From Phanerochaete sordida (taxonomy: Eukaryota > Basidiomycota > Agaricomycetes > Polyporales > Phanerochaetaceae), in NCBI GenBank assembly GCA_019973155.2, contig BPQB01000004.1:62001-126000 (forward strand): a stretch of 64,000 nucleotides of DNA. The letters run 5' to 3'. This document shows, piece by piece, positions 44,906 to 56,706 of the stretch. The stretch's first letter is position 1; each line of letters begins with the position of its first letter. Under the pieces are notes generated by a model, which saw nothing but the letters and a program-made list of their open reading frames with translations, searched no databases and was not told the origin of the DNA. Position numbers and translations under genes: made by a program.

Positions 44906-45731
44906 GCTCGCACGCGCTCCGCACAATGGATACCCGGAAGTTTTCAGCGTACGGTCGAGGTGTGTTATGGATTCCCGTTTTTGCAGCCGGCTTTTGTGCC
45001 CTCGCGCGCGCAGGAGGCACGTTCCCCCGCCCGCTACAAATTGCCTCGGCGCGGCGCGCCCTTGGGGTCCTCGTGCGCGCAGCCCCTGAGTGGTGCGCCT
45101 GCGTAAGTCCCCGCGGGCTTCGGGCGCGAGTCAGTGCGCGCGGGGACACAGCGCTCGGGCCGGGAGCCGCACGGTGCACTGGGCAGCGGGCATCTGGGTG
45201 CGTCGGTCGAGAGACGGACTGTGTGCGATCGGGGCGATTAGGGCCCGCGCGGTGCGGTGCAGCGCGGCGCCACCGTCTGGCGATCGCGGCGCGCGGGTGC
45301 GCGGCGCGTCCGACGCTAGGGCCCGGTGTGGCGGCCGGGAGGCTGCGATCGGCCCCCTGTGTGTATTGTTCGGTGGCCTGCGGCGGGGGCGTGATGTCAA
45401 GGGCTACGTCGGCGCAGGCTCCTAGGCGGGCGCGCTGTGAATTGGGTGGATGCGCTAGCGCAGGCCAGGCGGAATGGGGTGTGCGTTTCAGCGTGCGGGA
45501 AGCTTGTGTGAGGGTTTCCTACGGGAGCGAAATTCCTGTGAGGGTCAATGTGGGTCAATGTGGACGCGCTTTGGGGGAAAGTGACCAAAATCCGAGACAT
45601 CTTGCATAGAGTGAGAGCGTTGTACGGATCCTTGTATTCCTACAGGGCGCGGTCAGAAAGCATGGCTCTACGCATCACGCGCTACTACGAAAGGGTGAAC
45701 GGTGAACATCCTCCAAAGCAAAAATTCTTTA

Positions 45732-45868
45732 GTGGGCCACCGCCATGCCCGTCGACCTTGGTCCCATGTTGCCACGGCGTGCGAGTGCTCCACTTCCCGC
45801 CTCCTTCGTATCGCATGCTCGCCTCTAAGAGCTCATCCAACAATCTCGCATTGCACATGTGGTGCCTC
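45732..45868 (+). repeat. Diverged direct repeat, copy 1
   Basis: Matches copy 2 about 366 bases downstream. Shared blocks without gaps are TCGTATCGC, TGCTCG, ATCTCGCATT and CACATGTGGTG in the same order and spacing (about 43 of 59 identical). A looser match (G[TC]GGGCCA) lies about 70 bases upstream. Confidence 0.5.
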
Positions 45869-46092
45869 GCGTTTTCTGGTAAGGAATCTGGGAGCCTACC
45901 ACTCGCGCCGCGTGCGGCCCTTGACACGGACAACGAGCCTGCACTCCAGCTCGTGCCTTTCTGGCCGAGTAAAAAGTTGCATGGCTGGTAGACGAACAGT
46001 ACAGCATAGGTACAGCTGTGCCACGCTTTCTTCTGCTGGAAAGAGCAGGTGGGAACGTAAAGGACGGTGGAGTCCCTTGGATGAGTTCTCGA

Positions 46093-46234
46093 GCGGGCCA
46101 TAGTTGAACGGCGTCTCGGCTGGTTGCGTCGCGCGCGGATGCCATCCCGCTTCTCTACCCTGTGGTGTTGCTCGTATCGCGTGCTCGTCTTCCGGCAGCC
46201 GCTCTAGAATCTCGCATTACACATGTGGTGTCCT
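46093..46234 (+). repeat. Diverged direct repeat, copy 2
   Basis: Second copy of the repeat at 45732-45868, with the same ordered blocks. Identity and origin (old duplication or relic element) cannot be settled here. Confidence 0.5.
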
Positions 46235-47074
46235 TGACGAATTTACTAAGCGGTTGGCCCGCTCTCGAGTGCGCACAAGCTGACGAAGAACGCTGGGGAA
46301 ATATTTGGTTTGATCGGTCTCTTGAAGCGCGATGTTGAGCTCGAACGCGAAATCCGCGTGAATCGCAGGGTCCGCGGCAGTCTCCTCGGCGCAATAGCTT
46401 CCTTCTGACTGGCCTGATTGCAACGCAGGCATCAATGGGCGTGGGATGATTCGGAATTCGCAGGCACTCCGCTGTGAGAAGAGCGTCGAAGCCCGAGGGG
46501 CGTTGGTCATGAGCACACGACGACGCGGAGTGGGGCACGGCGGGCACGGCGATCTCATAGACAAAACGACGTCAGGGACAGGGCGGTCGAGGCTGACGCA
46601 GACGGCGAGGAGGACGAGCGAGCTAAGGGCCGTCGAGCGGCAGCCAGAGGGCGTTGCCTATCGTGCGCGCCTAGCGCTAGGTACGGCGTTGGCCGCCCTC
46701 TACCGTAAGGCTGTTTTGTGCCGAATCCGTGCCCAAACGCGGCACATTTTGGCCCAGATGTGCGATCGGTCAGGCAATATGCTGGGATCAGACGGAACAA
46801 AAGTGGGCCTGACGTCGCATATGGCGGTGAGCGAGGTCCCGGTGCGCCAATCCTGATATGGTGCGGGACTGGCGACTGTATGCTTGCTCGCTTCTCTCCT
46901 CTCCCCTCCATTATCCCGCCGTCGCTGGTCGCCGTCTCTTCGCGTCCGTCCCACTCTCGACGCGGCGACCCCGCCCCCTCGCTGTCCCTAACGACCTGCA
47001 CGACTCCGCGACGCCCGCACAGCCAACGGGCTACGATCGAGCTCTCTTATACGTACGGCGACTCTCGTGGCGAG

Positions 47075-50000
47075 ATGGACGGCACCCCTGCAGCCAGCTA
47101 CGACCTCGACGACGGGGCTTCCATGTACCAGAATGACACCGCGTCGACCGGCCTTAACGGCGACGCTCCTGGCTCGCACACTCCGAACGGGCAGTCCTCC
47201 GGCAGCGCGGCGTCCAAGGCCAGCAACTCGACGTACGTAATGAATGGAGGGAATGGTCGCTGTTCCTCGGCTGACCAAAGTTCGTTTCCTGCCTCCAGGC
47301 ATATACGCTCCCGTATTACCGTTGTGTGCGCAGAGGTGAGCAGTTGGCCCCGCTTTGCCCGAGACTTGGCCTCCCCGACTTTCTCGGAGTGGGCGCGCGT
47401 CATTTGACCTGACTGTATTGTTACGCGTATGGCAGTAGCCGTCTCGCGTCACCCACAAAGTACTCCGTGTGAGCCCCCATCTTTCCGGGGGCCTCGCCTC
47501 GACACGCGCAACACGGTCCTAATTTACACAGACGCCGCGCTCACTCTTCCTGGTTGTCGTTGGACAACGCCCCCCTTCCTCCTCACCCTGTAACGATCCC
47601 TCGTCGCTGACACGTATCCCTGCAGTGCAAGCGACTCAAGCTCAAGTGTGACCGCCGCACGCCCTGCTCGTCGTGCGTGAAGCGCGATACAATGGCTCGA
47701 TGTGTCTACTCTCAAGCGGCAGCAGAGAAGATGTACGTGCCGTGTCGTCGGCACCCGACGTGTTGCTGACACAGCCGTTTGTCTTGCCACGTCGCTCAAC
47801 AGTGATGTCCAGTCGCTGCATAACCGTCTGTTGGCCGTCGAAGGCCAGGTCGCCACACTCACTGCGAACCAAGCGTCGACAAATCCTTCCATCCCGCCGT
47901 TCCGGTCTACATACCCCTTATCTTCTTCACAGACCGGTCTGACCGCTTCACCATCCGGCACGACACCTGGCTCTAGTCGGCCAACGACCTCTGCGCTTGG
48001 TGGACAGAGTAACGATCGCTATCTTCTCATTTCGGGACAGTCCGGTAGCTCGCTTGTGGTCAATCTCGAAGATACCGCAGGCGTTTGGCTGAGCGAGCTC
48101 GAGGCGCAGCTCGGCATTGATGACGCATCCAAGGCGCCTTCGACGTCGCCGTACTCGGTCGCACTGCCCGCAGTCACCTCCAGCGGCACGGCGAGAGTCA
48201 AGCTTGAGCCGACACCTGTAGTGCTCTCGCCATCGACGCTCTCGACATCGACAACACCTGCTTCGTCGGCACCGTCTCCAGCTGCAGCGTCAGTGTCGAG
48301 CCCCGCTACCAGCATCCAGGGGAGCGGCCTGAAGAACGTGAACGTTTACGTTCCGCCTATACCCTACAGCACTTTCCAGCCTGAACCTTCCGCGAGTTAT
48401 GCTCACCAGGTAACCTTATCCCCCGCGCTTTCTGTCACCAATTTGACCCCTTACGTATCACAGCGCGATCTTCCCCAGGTCACCCCTGCACTACTGCACC
48501 TGCTGCCGCCCTCTCCGATAGTTCGGACACGCTATCTGAAGGGACTTTCCGACGCCATGATGGTGCACCCGTGCTTCAACTTCCGCCATTTCGAGCAGCG
48601 CATCGATGCGATGATGGCGTGGGGCGATGCGCACGACCCCTCGAAGCAGAAGAGCGACCTCGCGCGCGAGCTGTTCAATAGCGGTGCCCCCAAGCAGCGG
48701 CCGACCCTCGCGATGACATCGCCGAAGCCGACGCTGAGCTTCTTCGCGGCGGCGTCTGCGGCGTTCGCGCTCGGCGCGGTTATGGCACGGGACCCCGGCG
48801 ACCCCACTGCGGACGCGGACGCGATGCAGCGCAACAGCCCGGCGACGCTCTTCGCGCTGTCGAAGCAGAGCCTCACGCTGTTCGAGGAGACGGCGACGTA
48901 CGACGTCGACAGCATCATCGCGATGCTACTACATGCGCTGTACCTTCTCCACGACGGCTCCCTCCGCATCGAGCACACCGTCTTCCCGCTCGTCGGCAAG
49001 CTGATAAACATCGCCCGCCTAATGGGCCTCCACGTCGATCCTGACGAGTTCCCTGGAAGTTACAGTCTCTTCGAGGCCGAGACCCGGAGGCGCATCTGGT
49101 GGGACATCGTTTACTACGACATGTGAGTGCCTCTTCCTCTACGCTTTGATCATCAGTCTTACTCTTCTGCAGGGTCGTGTCTGACTTCATGGGCCACCCG
49201 TCGCTGCTTACCGAGACGGCGTTCTCGACGAAGATTCCCCGGGATGTAGAGGAGAGCCTGTTCGGCCCGTCGTCGACAACGATCCCCGCACCGCCGGAAG
49301 ACCGACAGTACTCGAGCATCCAGTACTTCATTCTCCGCTGCAAGCTGGCGCAGCTGTGCAAGAACGTCAGACGCCAGATTACCCGCGACGTCATGCCCGA
49401 GGACTCGCCAGAGGCGTCCATTGACCATGCTGCCATGCTCGAGAAGGAGGTCATGGGCTACTTGCAGGAGCTGCCGCCCACGTATCGTCTCGACATGGAG
49501 CTGGACTGCTCCCAGCCGCTCGAAGGCGACTCCGTCCTCATCGCTCAACGCGCCGCTCTCGTGGTCATCGCCAACCGCGTCATCATCAAGCTCTATCTGC
49601 CGTTCATGAAGGACACGGGCGAGAACAGCCCGGGCAAGGTCTCACACCAGGCAGTCCTCGGCACGATCAGCGCGGCGCACTCGATCATCTACGCGCTGCG
49701 CGTTCTGTACACCGTCTGGCGGGCGACGCGGCCCGGCATCTTCGAGTACTACGACTACACGCGCTCGCTGTTCGACGCGGCGGTCATCTGCGCGCACGCG
49801 GTGATCCAGCAACCGGCGAGCATCCTGGCGTGCGAAGGCATGAAGGGCATCGCGCACGCGCTCGAGATCATGCGCGAGATGCACGCCGTGCGGCGCACCG
49901 TCGCGCCCGACACGCCAAGCGAGGCAGTCAAGATCGTCGAGATGATGATGGAGAAGGCCGAGCGCGCACGCGCGGCGGGCACTGCGCTCGCGGGCACGAA

Positions 50001-51168
50001 GCGCAAGCGCGCCGAAGAGGACTGGCACGCCATGTCGTCGCTCTCCGCCGGCTTCCAGCTGCCGTTCGTCGGCCCGTCCGTCACGTCCGTCAAGGTCGGC
50101 CAGGGCCGCCCGCCGCTCGCGATGTCCAAGGTCGCGGCGACGGGCCCGAAGGTCACCGTTGCGCCGGAGCCGAAGGGCAAGGGCAAGGACCGAGCGCGGG
50201 AGAAGAGGGACGACGTCGTTGCGAGCACCAGCGCCAGCGCGAGGGACTTCGAAGCGGAGAGCAGCAACAGGGAGCGAGAACTGGAGCGAGAACGGGAGGC
50301 ACAGGACCTCGCCCAAAGCGAGAGAGCCAGGCATCCTCTAGTCGGCGTTCGCTGTCGGGCTGGGACTGGGCAGCCTCCGCCCACGCGCCAGCGCACTAGC
50401 TCAACGACGTCCATGTCTCCGCCCACGCCAGGCCCCGGTATCAGCCAAGCTACCCACATGCCGCCGACCGCCTCGAGCTCCGCCGCGCAGACGCCCATCG
50501 AAGGGGCCAGCTTCTCCTATCCCCCGCCCCAGCCGCAGGAGAGCCACCCGCCGCCCATGCACGCGATGCAGCACGACTTCCAGATGGACTTCAGCAGCCA
50601 GGCCTCGTCGCCGCACGCCTACGCGCACTCGCCGCAGATCGCGACGCACGCGTACGACTCGCGCAAGAGCCCGTACGCTGCGGCGACGCCGGGTGCGCCC
50701 GCGCAGGAGTACTACATGCCGTACCCGACGCCGCAGCCGCAGGCGTACGAGCCCGTCGAGCACGCGCAGGGCATGGCGCAGCCGCTGGCCCCGTACGGCG
50801 TGAACCCCGGCCTGCCGCAGATCGGCTCGGTCCCCAGCACCCCGCGCGGCGACGCGGGGCGGTTCGCGCTCCCGCCCGAGAAGCCGCCGCCCCCGTACGA
50901 CCACCGCCTCCCCAAGCCGCTGGACTATCCGCAGCACGCGGGCCCGTCGGGGCACCACAATGGGCACAACGTCGGCGGGCACGTCAACGGGCACGGCAGC
51001 GGGCACGGTGGGCACAGCGTCAACGGGCACAACGTCAGCGGGCACATGCAGATGACCGCGACGTCGCTCACGCAGCCCTACGTCCAAGGTTGGCAGCCTG
51101 CCGACATGTCGCGTCCCGATGGGAACGGGATATGGGATTACAAGTTCTACACGCCCGGCGCGCAGTAG
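47075..51168 (+). CDS. Zn2Cys6 fungal-specific transcription factor
   Basis: Binuclear zinc-cluster regulator. It starts MDGTPAASYDLDDGASMYQN. The cluster is assembled across an intron: VVCAE at about 47318-47334 joins CKRLKLKCDRRTPCSSC at 47625 onward, ending DTMARC. This gives C-x2-C-x6-C-x5-C-x2-C-x8-C, as the family requires. A coiled-coil segment (VQSLHNRLLAVEGQVATL) follows. The middle-homology domain (Fungal_trans, about 48540-49900) includes FFAAASAAFALGAVMARDPG, MLLHALYLLHDGSLRIEH, LINIARLMGLHVDPD and RRRIWWDIVYYDM, with an intron at about 49123-49172. The C-terminal 350 residues are Pro/Gln/Ser-rich with a Gly-His repeat region. A 66-nt intron at 47233-47298 is stop-free and in frame. 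The target pathway cannot be told; nearby genes do not form a cluster. Confidence 0.9.
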
Positions 51169-52024
51169 GTGCGCTCCCGCTTCCTTTCTGTAATTAAGAG
51201 GACTTTCCTCCCTTATTGTCGATGTTTGTTTCTATCCGTATCGTTGCTTTCTCGTTTTCCGTGTACCTAACCCTCGTTGTACCTGTCTGTCATCTTTCCT
51301 CATTTCTTGGAATATCGCGCACATTTAGCTGTCTCTCCCTTCACTCATCTCTCTCGTCGTTGTCGTGGAATTCTTGAATAGTCGAAGCTGTCTGTCTACT
51401 TCTCTGCACCAATATACCATGGCTCGGTGCCTTTCGCAATGCACGCACTGCTCACTTCTCGCGGCGCTCTCGTCATATCCGACGTCCGAGGCCTCGTGTG
51501 TTGAGGCAATCCCGTCGCGCTCGCTGCTTCGCAGCCTCACTCTATCAGCCCCGGCGTCGCCAGCTTCGCTTCGCATGACGCCAGCTGCAGGGGCCTGCCG
51601 TGCGACGGATCCAGGCGCAGATGAGCAGCGCACGGACCCCGGGCACCGCCTTACGTAGCTGACTCCCTGCCCGCATCAACCTCGCCGTCCGCACCCAAAA
51701 GCCCTGCTGCCGCGCGCGGCTTTGGTCCGATTTCTGCAACCGTGCGGCACCTGTAGGCTCTAGCACTCGGGCACCCGCCTGCTGAGCCCGCGCGCCCACG
51801 CACGCGCATGATGGCCCGCGTGCCTGGCGATAGCTCTGCCAATCATCCATGCGCGCGGCGCGCGGGGGGCGGCAGGCCACCTGACGCAGCATTGCGGCCA
51901 GAGCACACCCGCAAGAGCGCACTGCGGCTCCGGCACGCGGCCGCAGGGGCGGGCGCGCGGGCGCGCGCGGCGCACCGCTGGCGTACGTAAAAATTGGCTG
52001 GCATTGCTGCAGAGCGGCGGCGCG
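51169..52024. other. Intergenic between convergent genes
   Basis: T/C-rich 3' flank to 51430, then GC-rich DNA with chance frames. No gene supported. Confidence 0.55.
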
Positions 52025-54049
52025 CTACCGGCTCGCGGACGCCGTCCAGCGCAGCTCGAGCGTGCGCGCGCCGGCGTACATGAGCGCGCTGTACACGAAC
52101 GAGACGATCATCGCGATGTCGCCCGTGCCCCGCGCCGCGACGGGCCCCGTCCACCAGGCCTGCGACATGCACACCGCGATGAGCGGCACCGAGCTCAGCA
52201 GCGTCCACACCGCGGCGTACCCGCGCGCGAGGCGCGGGTGCGCGGCGACGTTCCACGCGTCCCCCACGGCGTACGCGGCCCACCGACGTCGGAAGACAAA
52301 GTGCTCCGTGAGCACGATGGCGATGAACGGGCCCAGCCAGTAGCCGATGAAGCCTGCGGCGCGCGGGCAGCGGTCAGCACGGGCACCCTGCGCGGAAGGC
52401 GTTACGGCACGCACTGAGGATCTGGGTGAACGTGTCGTAGAACCGCGTCGCCCCAACGATGCCCACCGGGATCAATCTGTGCAGGGGGCAAGCCAATCAG
52501 CGCGTGGGTGCCACGGTCAGTTAAGAGGGCCCACGCACATCGCAGTCGAGATGATCGCGAACAGGAAGCGCGGCACCTTTTCGAAGCCGTGCCAGATCGT
52601 CATCAGGCTCGTGCAGACGGTGTACATGGTCGGCGTGCTCGCACTCGGCGTCGTCAGCGCCATGCACACCACGAGGAACTTGCCGAAGCCGCCTGCACGC
52701 GCAAGCACGGCCGCGATGAGCCCGCCAATGTCGTTGCCGTTCCCGAGGCCGGCCTGCCACTCCGGAACGTACGGAGCTGCTGCTGTGAACGCGCCGCCAA
52801 CGAGGTGCATCGAGACCTGTCATTACGTTGAATGCGTGGTCAGGGTAGATCTTCCATGAACGTACGCTAGAAAGCAGGAATCCGAGATACGCGTAGATGA
52901 AGATTCTCATGCTAGAACAACGGGTCAGTTGATCATCCTGAGCATATTGTCCGATATCGCACCTAGAAGCTTTGTGGTCATGGAAGATACCGTAGTCCGG
53001 AGACACAGGACTCCATGCAACCACAGTAACCGCGATGGCTGCGGCGAAAGTCAGGATAGTTGCAGCCGAGGCCGGCGTCGGGTCCTCGACGGGCACGCTG
53101 AGCAGCGTCTTGCGGTTCACCGCGAGCATGACGATCATGGCGACTGCATTCGGGATCCAGCAGAGCATCTCGTACCTAGCAGGCGTCAGCACACGCTCTG
53201 CGACAAGACCGGAGACTCACCAGTGCAAGGTTTGGTAACCACAAAATGTCACGGCGAGCGAGATGAGCCCGGTGATGACGATTCCAAGGGTGGCGCTCGG
53301 ATGCGGGAGCACGACACCGAGGGTTTGCCCGCCGATAATGCAGTTGATGATGAGGTAGCCTTGCATCGTAAGGACGTTGAGCACGCTCGGGATGATTGCG
53401 CCGTAATAGCCCCAGGAGAAGCGGCTCTGCACCATGCTCCGTGTGCCCAGCTTCGGGCCGAATACCGCGCTGCCGTTGCTCGGTTATTGCGCTTCGTTAG
53501 AGGTGGCTTCAGTTCGACGTACCAGTATGCGGGGAAGAGACTCGCTCTAGATGGTAGCGTTCGTGTGAGCGAATGACAAGGGGGCATCCAAGAAAAGAAC
53601 GTACATCAGGTCGGTTACGACACAGGTCAAGAAGGTTGTTCGCATTCCAAGGCCAAAGAACGCAGGACCGACACTGGCTGCTCCGAAACTGCATTCTGTT
53701 CAGCCACGCTCTATCGTCGCGTGTGTAGGAGGGCCTACGCTTGAACGTTGATGTTGCCCGAGAACCACACTGTGAACTCTTGGAAGATGCGCGTATCACT
53801 TCGCTGTTCCTCCGTGGTAGGCTCGATGCTTCGCAAAGTCAGTCGACAGTTTTAGACGAATGGTCAGACGACGCACCCATGTCCTTCTAACCCTCTCGAA
53901 GCCAGCCAAGCATCGAACCTGTCGGCATTGCGCCTGAACCAGTTCTTGCTGGGCGGCACCTCCTGCACGATCTCCTGCACGCCGGCAAACACCTCCGAAC
54001 CCTTCTCCTTCTCGTCGAATGACGCATTCGAGCTGCTCCTGTCGGCCAT
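52025..54049 (-). CDS. NCS1-family nucleobase/purine-cytosine permease
   Basis: Plasma-membrane cation symporter of the nucleobase:cation symporter-1 family, Fcy2-like branch. It begins MADRSSSNASFDEKEKGSEV, a short cytosolic arm, then FRRNADRFDAWLASRGLEGHG and IEPTTEEQRSDTRIFQEFTVW, the conserved Fcy2-type entry to helix 1 (WFSGNINVQ). Later segments include AVFGPKLGTRSMVQSRFSWG (the family G-x-R-x-x-x-x-R-[YF] motif), GYLIINCIIGGQTLG, then MRIFIYAYLGFLLSS, and FLVVCMALTTPSASTPTMYT. The C-terminus is GFIGYWLGPFIAIVLTEHFV ... RTLELRWTASASR. About 12 membrane helices and eight or more introns are inferred. Substrate (adenine, cytosine, guanine, hypoxanthine) is not resolved by sequence alone. 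Confidence 0.9.
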
Positions 54050-54601
54050 CTCTGCGCGTCAGGTAGGGTCGAGTGGGTACGAGGGCCCCGCTAGATCCCC
54101 GGCACGCCCATATAAGAGCTCACGCGATTAGCTTTCCGCCCCCACGCCAGGCTATCCGTGGCTCCGCGCATCCTGATACCGCACCAGCGATGTATGGGCC
54201 ATGTGGCGCTGGACAGGATAGAAGCACGGCGCGTGAGATAAGGGTGGGGAGGGCACACGCACATACAGCAATATGCCCGCTGGCAGTTCCGTTCTCGCGA
54301 CCCAGGCGAACAGGTCTCGGGACTCTGGTGATGCACTTGGCGAGAAGTGCGAGAACGCGGAGCATCAGACCTGTCTTCCGATAGTACTGCAATGGCTGAA
54401 GTCAGCTGACTGTCTCTTGAATGTGCATAGTAGGAACTGCAGGACACGGTCACGACAGCTCCATGCTCGAGACAGTGTCGTATAGCATTGTCGATGGTAC
54501 CCACATCTTCACGCCGGGAAGTCTGGTGACCCAAGATGGCCTGACGGTTGATGCATTGGAGAACTAAATATACAACGAGAGCCCGGAAAAGAAATGGGAA
54601 A
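54050..54601. other. Intergenic: NCS1 promoter and SEC11 3' flank
   Basis: A TATAAGAGCTC-like sequence near 54110 is on the plus strand. No gene seen. Confidence 0.5.
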
Positions 54602-55444
54602 TCACTCGCGCTGTACAAGCGCGAGTAGACCTAGACCTCCCAATAGCGCGTATTTCAGCTGCGGGAAGTCATTCTGCAAAGATGGGATGAGCATCCGATG
54701 AGATATGGTACTGATCTCGCGCACCATAGCAATCGTGACATAGCCTATATATGGCAGGAACCTAGCCCGAATAGTTTAGCTCAGGAACTAGCGGAAGAGA
54801 GGCAACTACATACCCTCGTACTTTCCCTACGATATGCTTCCGCTCCAGCCATTCCAGGCCCTGGTACAGGTCGATATCATCAACGGGGTTGTTATCGCCC
54901 TTCGTCAGGATCAACTGTTTCTGTGCCAGGGGACTGGCAGAGACGTATCTGGAACACTAGCGTGTTAGGCGATCAGACGCGTCCGGACGGAGGACAACGC
55001 ACCCCTTGTCTTTCGATACGACGTCATGTGTCTCTAGGACGCGGTGTACGATGGGTATATCCGCTCCAGGGATCTTGTACACCGTAATATCGCCTGTATG
55101 GTATCGCTCGCTGGCGGGATTCGTGAGGAAGAGGAGGTCGCCGCGGTAGAACGCGGGCTCCATGGAGCCACTGACGGGTCAACGCTACTCAGCGATCCAA
55201 AGCGTACAGGGCCGGCAAAGCGGACGTACCTGAGCACAACCACGATCGGCGACTCTGTGTTACATACAAGCCCAAGACCCTTCCACATCATCAATCCTGT
55301 CGCGAGTACGGACGCGAAGTTCAGGATCTGGAGTAGTACCTGTGGAATGACGGTAAGTGAGCCCTTCGCTGGCATCTCGAGCACGACGCGACGTACGTGC
55401 CGCACACCTAGCCTCCGCAGAGTCTTGAGCTCGTCTGCGAACAT
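54602..55444 (-). CDS. SEC11: Signal peptidase complex catalytic subunit SEC11
   Basis: ER serine protease that cleaves signal peptides. It starts [20 protein letters not shown] at 55444, followed by one membrane anchor ([20 protein letters not shown]). Catalytic Ser lies in [12 protein letters not shown], formed across an intron whose donor is GTACGT after VVVL. The catalytic His is in IPIVHRVLE, and the Asp region is [15 protein letters not shown], matching box D/E of type I signal peptidases of the Ser-His-Asp ER type. The C-terminus reads [13 protein letters not shown], then [12 protein letters not shown], and ends [20 protein letters not shown] at 54602. Four introns are inferred. Length (about 190 aa) fits the family. 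Confidence 0.93.
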
Positions 55445-56706
55445 GGTGAGGACGAGTGGAAGGGGGTGGTAAGAAATAAAAGTTGGCGGAGAGTAACCAG
55501 GCTGTGAACCCCAGAGAGACGTGGAGGCCGACGCTTTGACGCGCATTGCACGTGGCGTCGCACTGGCGCCCAGAGTTGTGGGGTCGGTGGGCGCTTATGA
55601 TCCCGACGCGCCTTGCTCGCGCTCCTCGCCGATGCCCTCGCTGGCGTCGCGACTGCTTCTTGCACAGATGCACATTCTCAACGTCTTGCCTTCACAGCAT
55701 ACACACGTTGGATCTACGATGGATGTCTCGACCTTCAGCCCGAACTATGCGCGGCATCGCGGCATTGCCACCGGAGGAAGGGCGACTTTCGGTGCCTATA
55801 TGCTGTATGCTTCGAGGCGTTTACGCGTGAGTTGTGTACCGTGTCTATCGCACGGATATCTCTAGTGACCTGGCAACCGCACGACAATAGCTGCTTCATG
55901 CATGCCTTCCTCAAGTCATCGTTGGTGTTGGGTCTACAATCTCCGCGGAGCCACCTCGCCGTCGCCTCGACTGCGAACGGCATGCTCATCTGAATGAATT
56001 ATCCGCAAGCTACGGTGCGAATAATCCTTCAGATGAGCAACTTTCTGTGCCGGGGGGCCATCGACCCTGGATTCATGTCGTCCCTTCTTCGGAGAGGCCA
56101 CATCACGGCCGATGCTGCTCCCATCTGGTCCCGTAATGATGAACAGCTTCTGTTCCTCTTGTCAGTGAGTTAAGACAGAGATCTTGGGAGATCTCAAGCT
56201 TCCAGACCATGTGAGCGTTCTGATAGAATGGCTCCAGTCGAACTGTACGCTCTCCTGCAGGGCTATGGACAAGACGAATCGCCACAGGAACCTCTAGGAA
56301 CATCTGCGTAATACATCATCCCCTGATACATGGGCGTTCAGGTGAGCTTTCGCAGCTGCTGGGCTCGACCAGTCAAATAGAGGCGAGCCCTGGCCTGTTG
56401 CCCTGCAAGCGCCGTTTCGCCGAGCTGCGTGCCGTTTCCCATATGTCCCGAAGCACGTCTAATTACCTGACATCGGTGGCGCACTCACACGGTCCTTGTT
56501 CGCAGAAAATCGTCGCAGCAGAAGCCGATTGTCAGCGGCGATCCGGCTGCAAACAGCAGTTTCGCAGGAACGCGTTAAGAGGCTGGCCTCGTGGCCGCGA
56601 ACGCCTCGCAACCGGATCTGCAGCCCGTCCGTCCCCTTCGTTTCGCTTAGTCTATAACATCTCGTTCTCCGGGCCCTGAACCGGTGTCTGCTTCGTTCTC
56701 GCCGGC
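55445..56706. other. 1.26 kb gap upstream of the first G-alpha gene
   Basis: Open frames on the plus strand at 55520-56000 show no recognisable domain. The right part is probably the G-alpha promoter and leader. Nothing else supported. Confidence 0.45.

Larger units (their letters stand above)
44906..47074. other. 2.2 kb gap: CpG-dense stretch, diverged direct repeat, TF promoter
   Basis: 44906-45540 is extremely CG-rich with open frames on several strands but nothing protein-like. 45720-46240 holds two diverged copies of a ~140-base direct repeat (annotated separately). 46240-47074 is probably the promoter and 5' leader of the Zn2Cys6 gene. Confidence 0.45.

Noticed and set aside
45000..45430. 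CG-dense ORFs on both strands after MON1
   Set aside because: Low-complexity Arg/Ala/Gly translations in several frames at once, as expected from extreme GC content. No domain.
55520..56000. Plus-strand frames upstream of G-alpha copy 1 that might form a small secreted protein
   Set aside because: No signal peptide, no domain and no splice join that gives a consistent frame.
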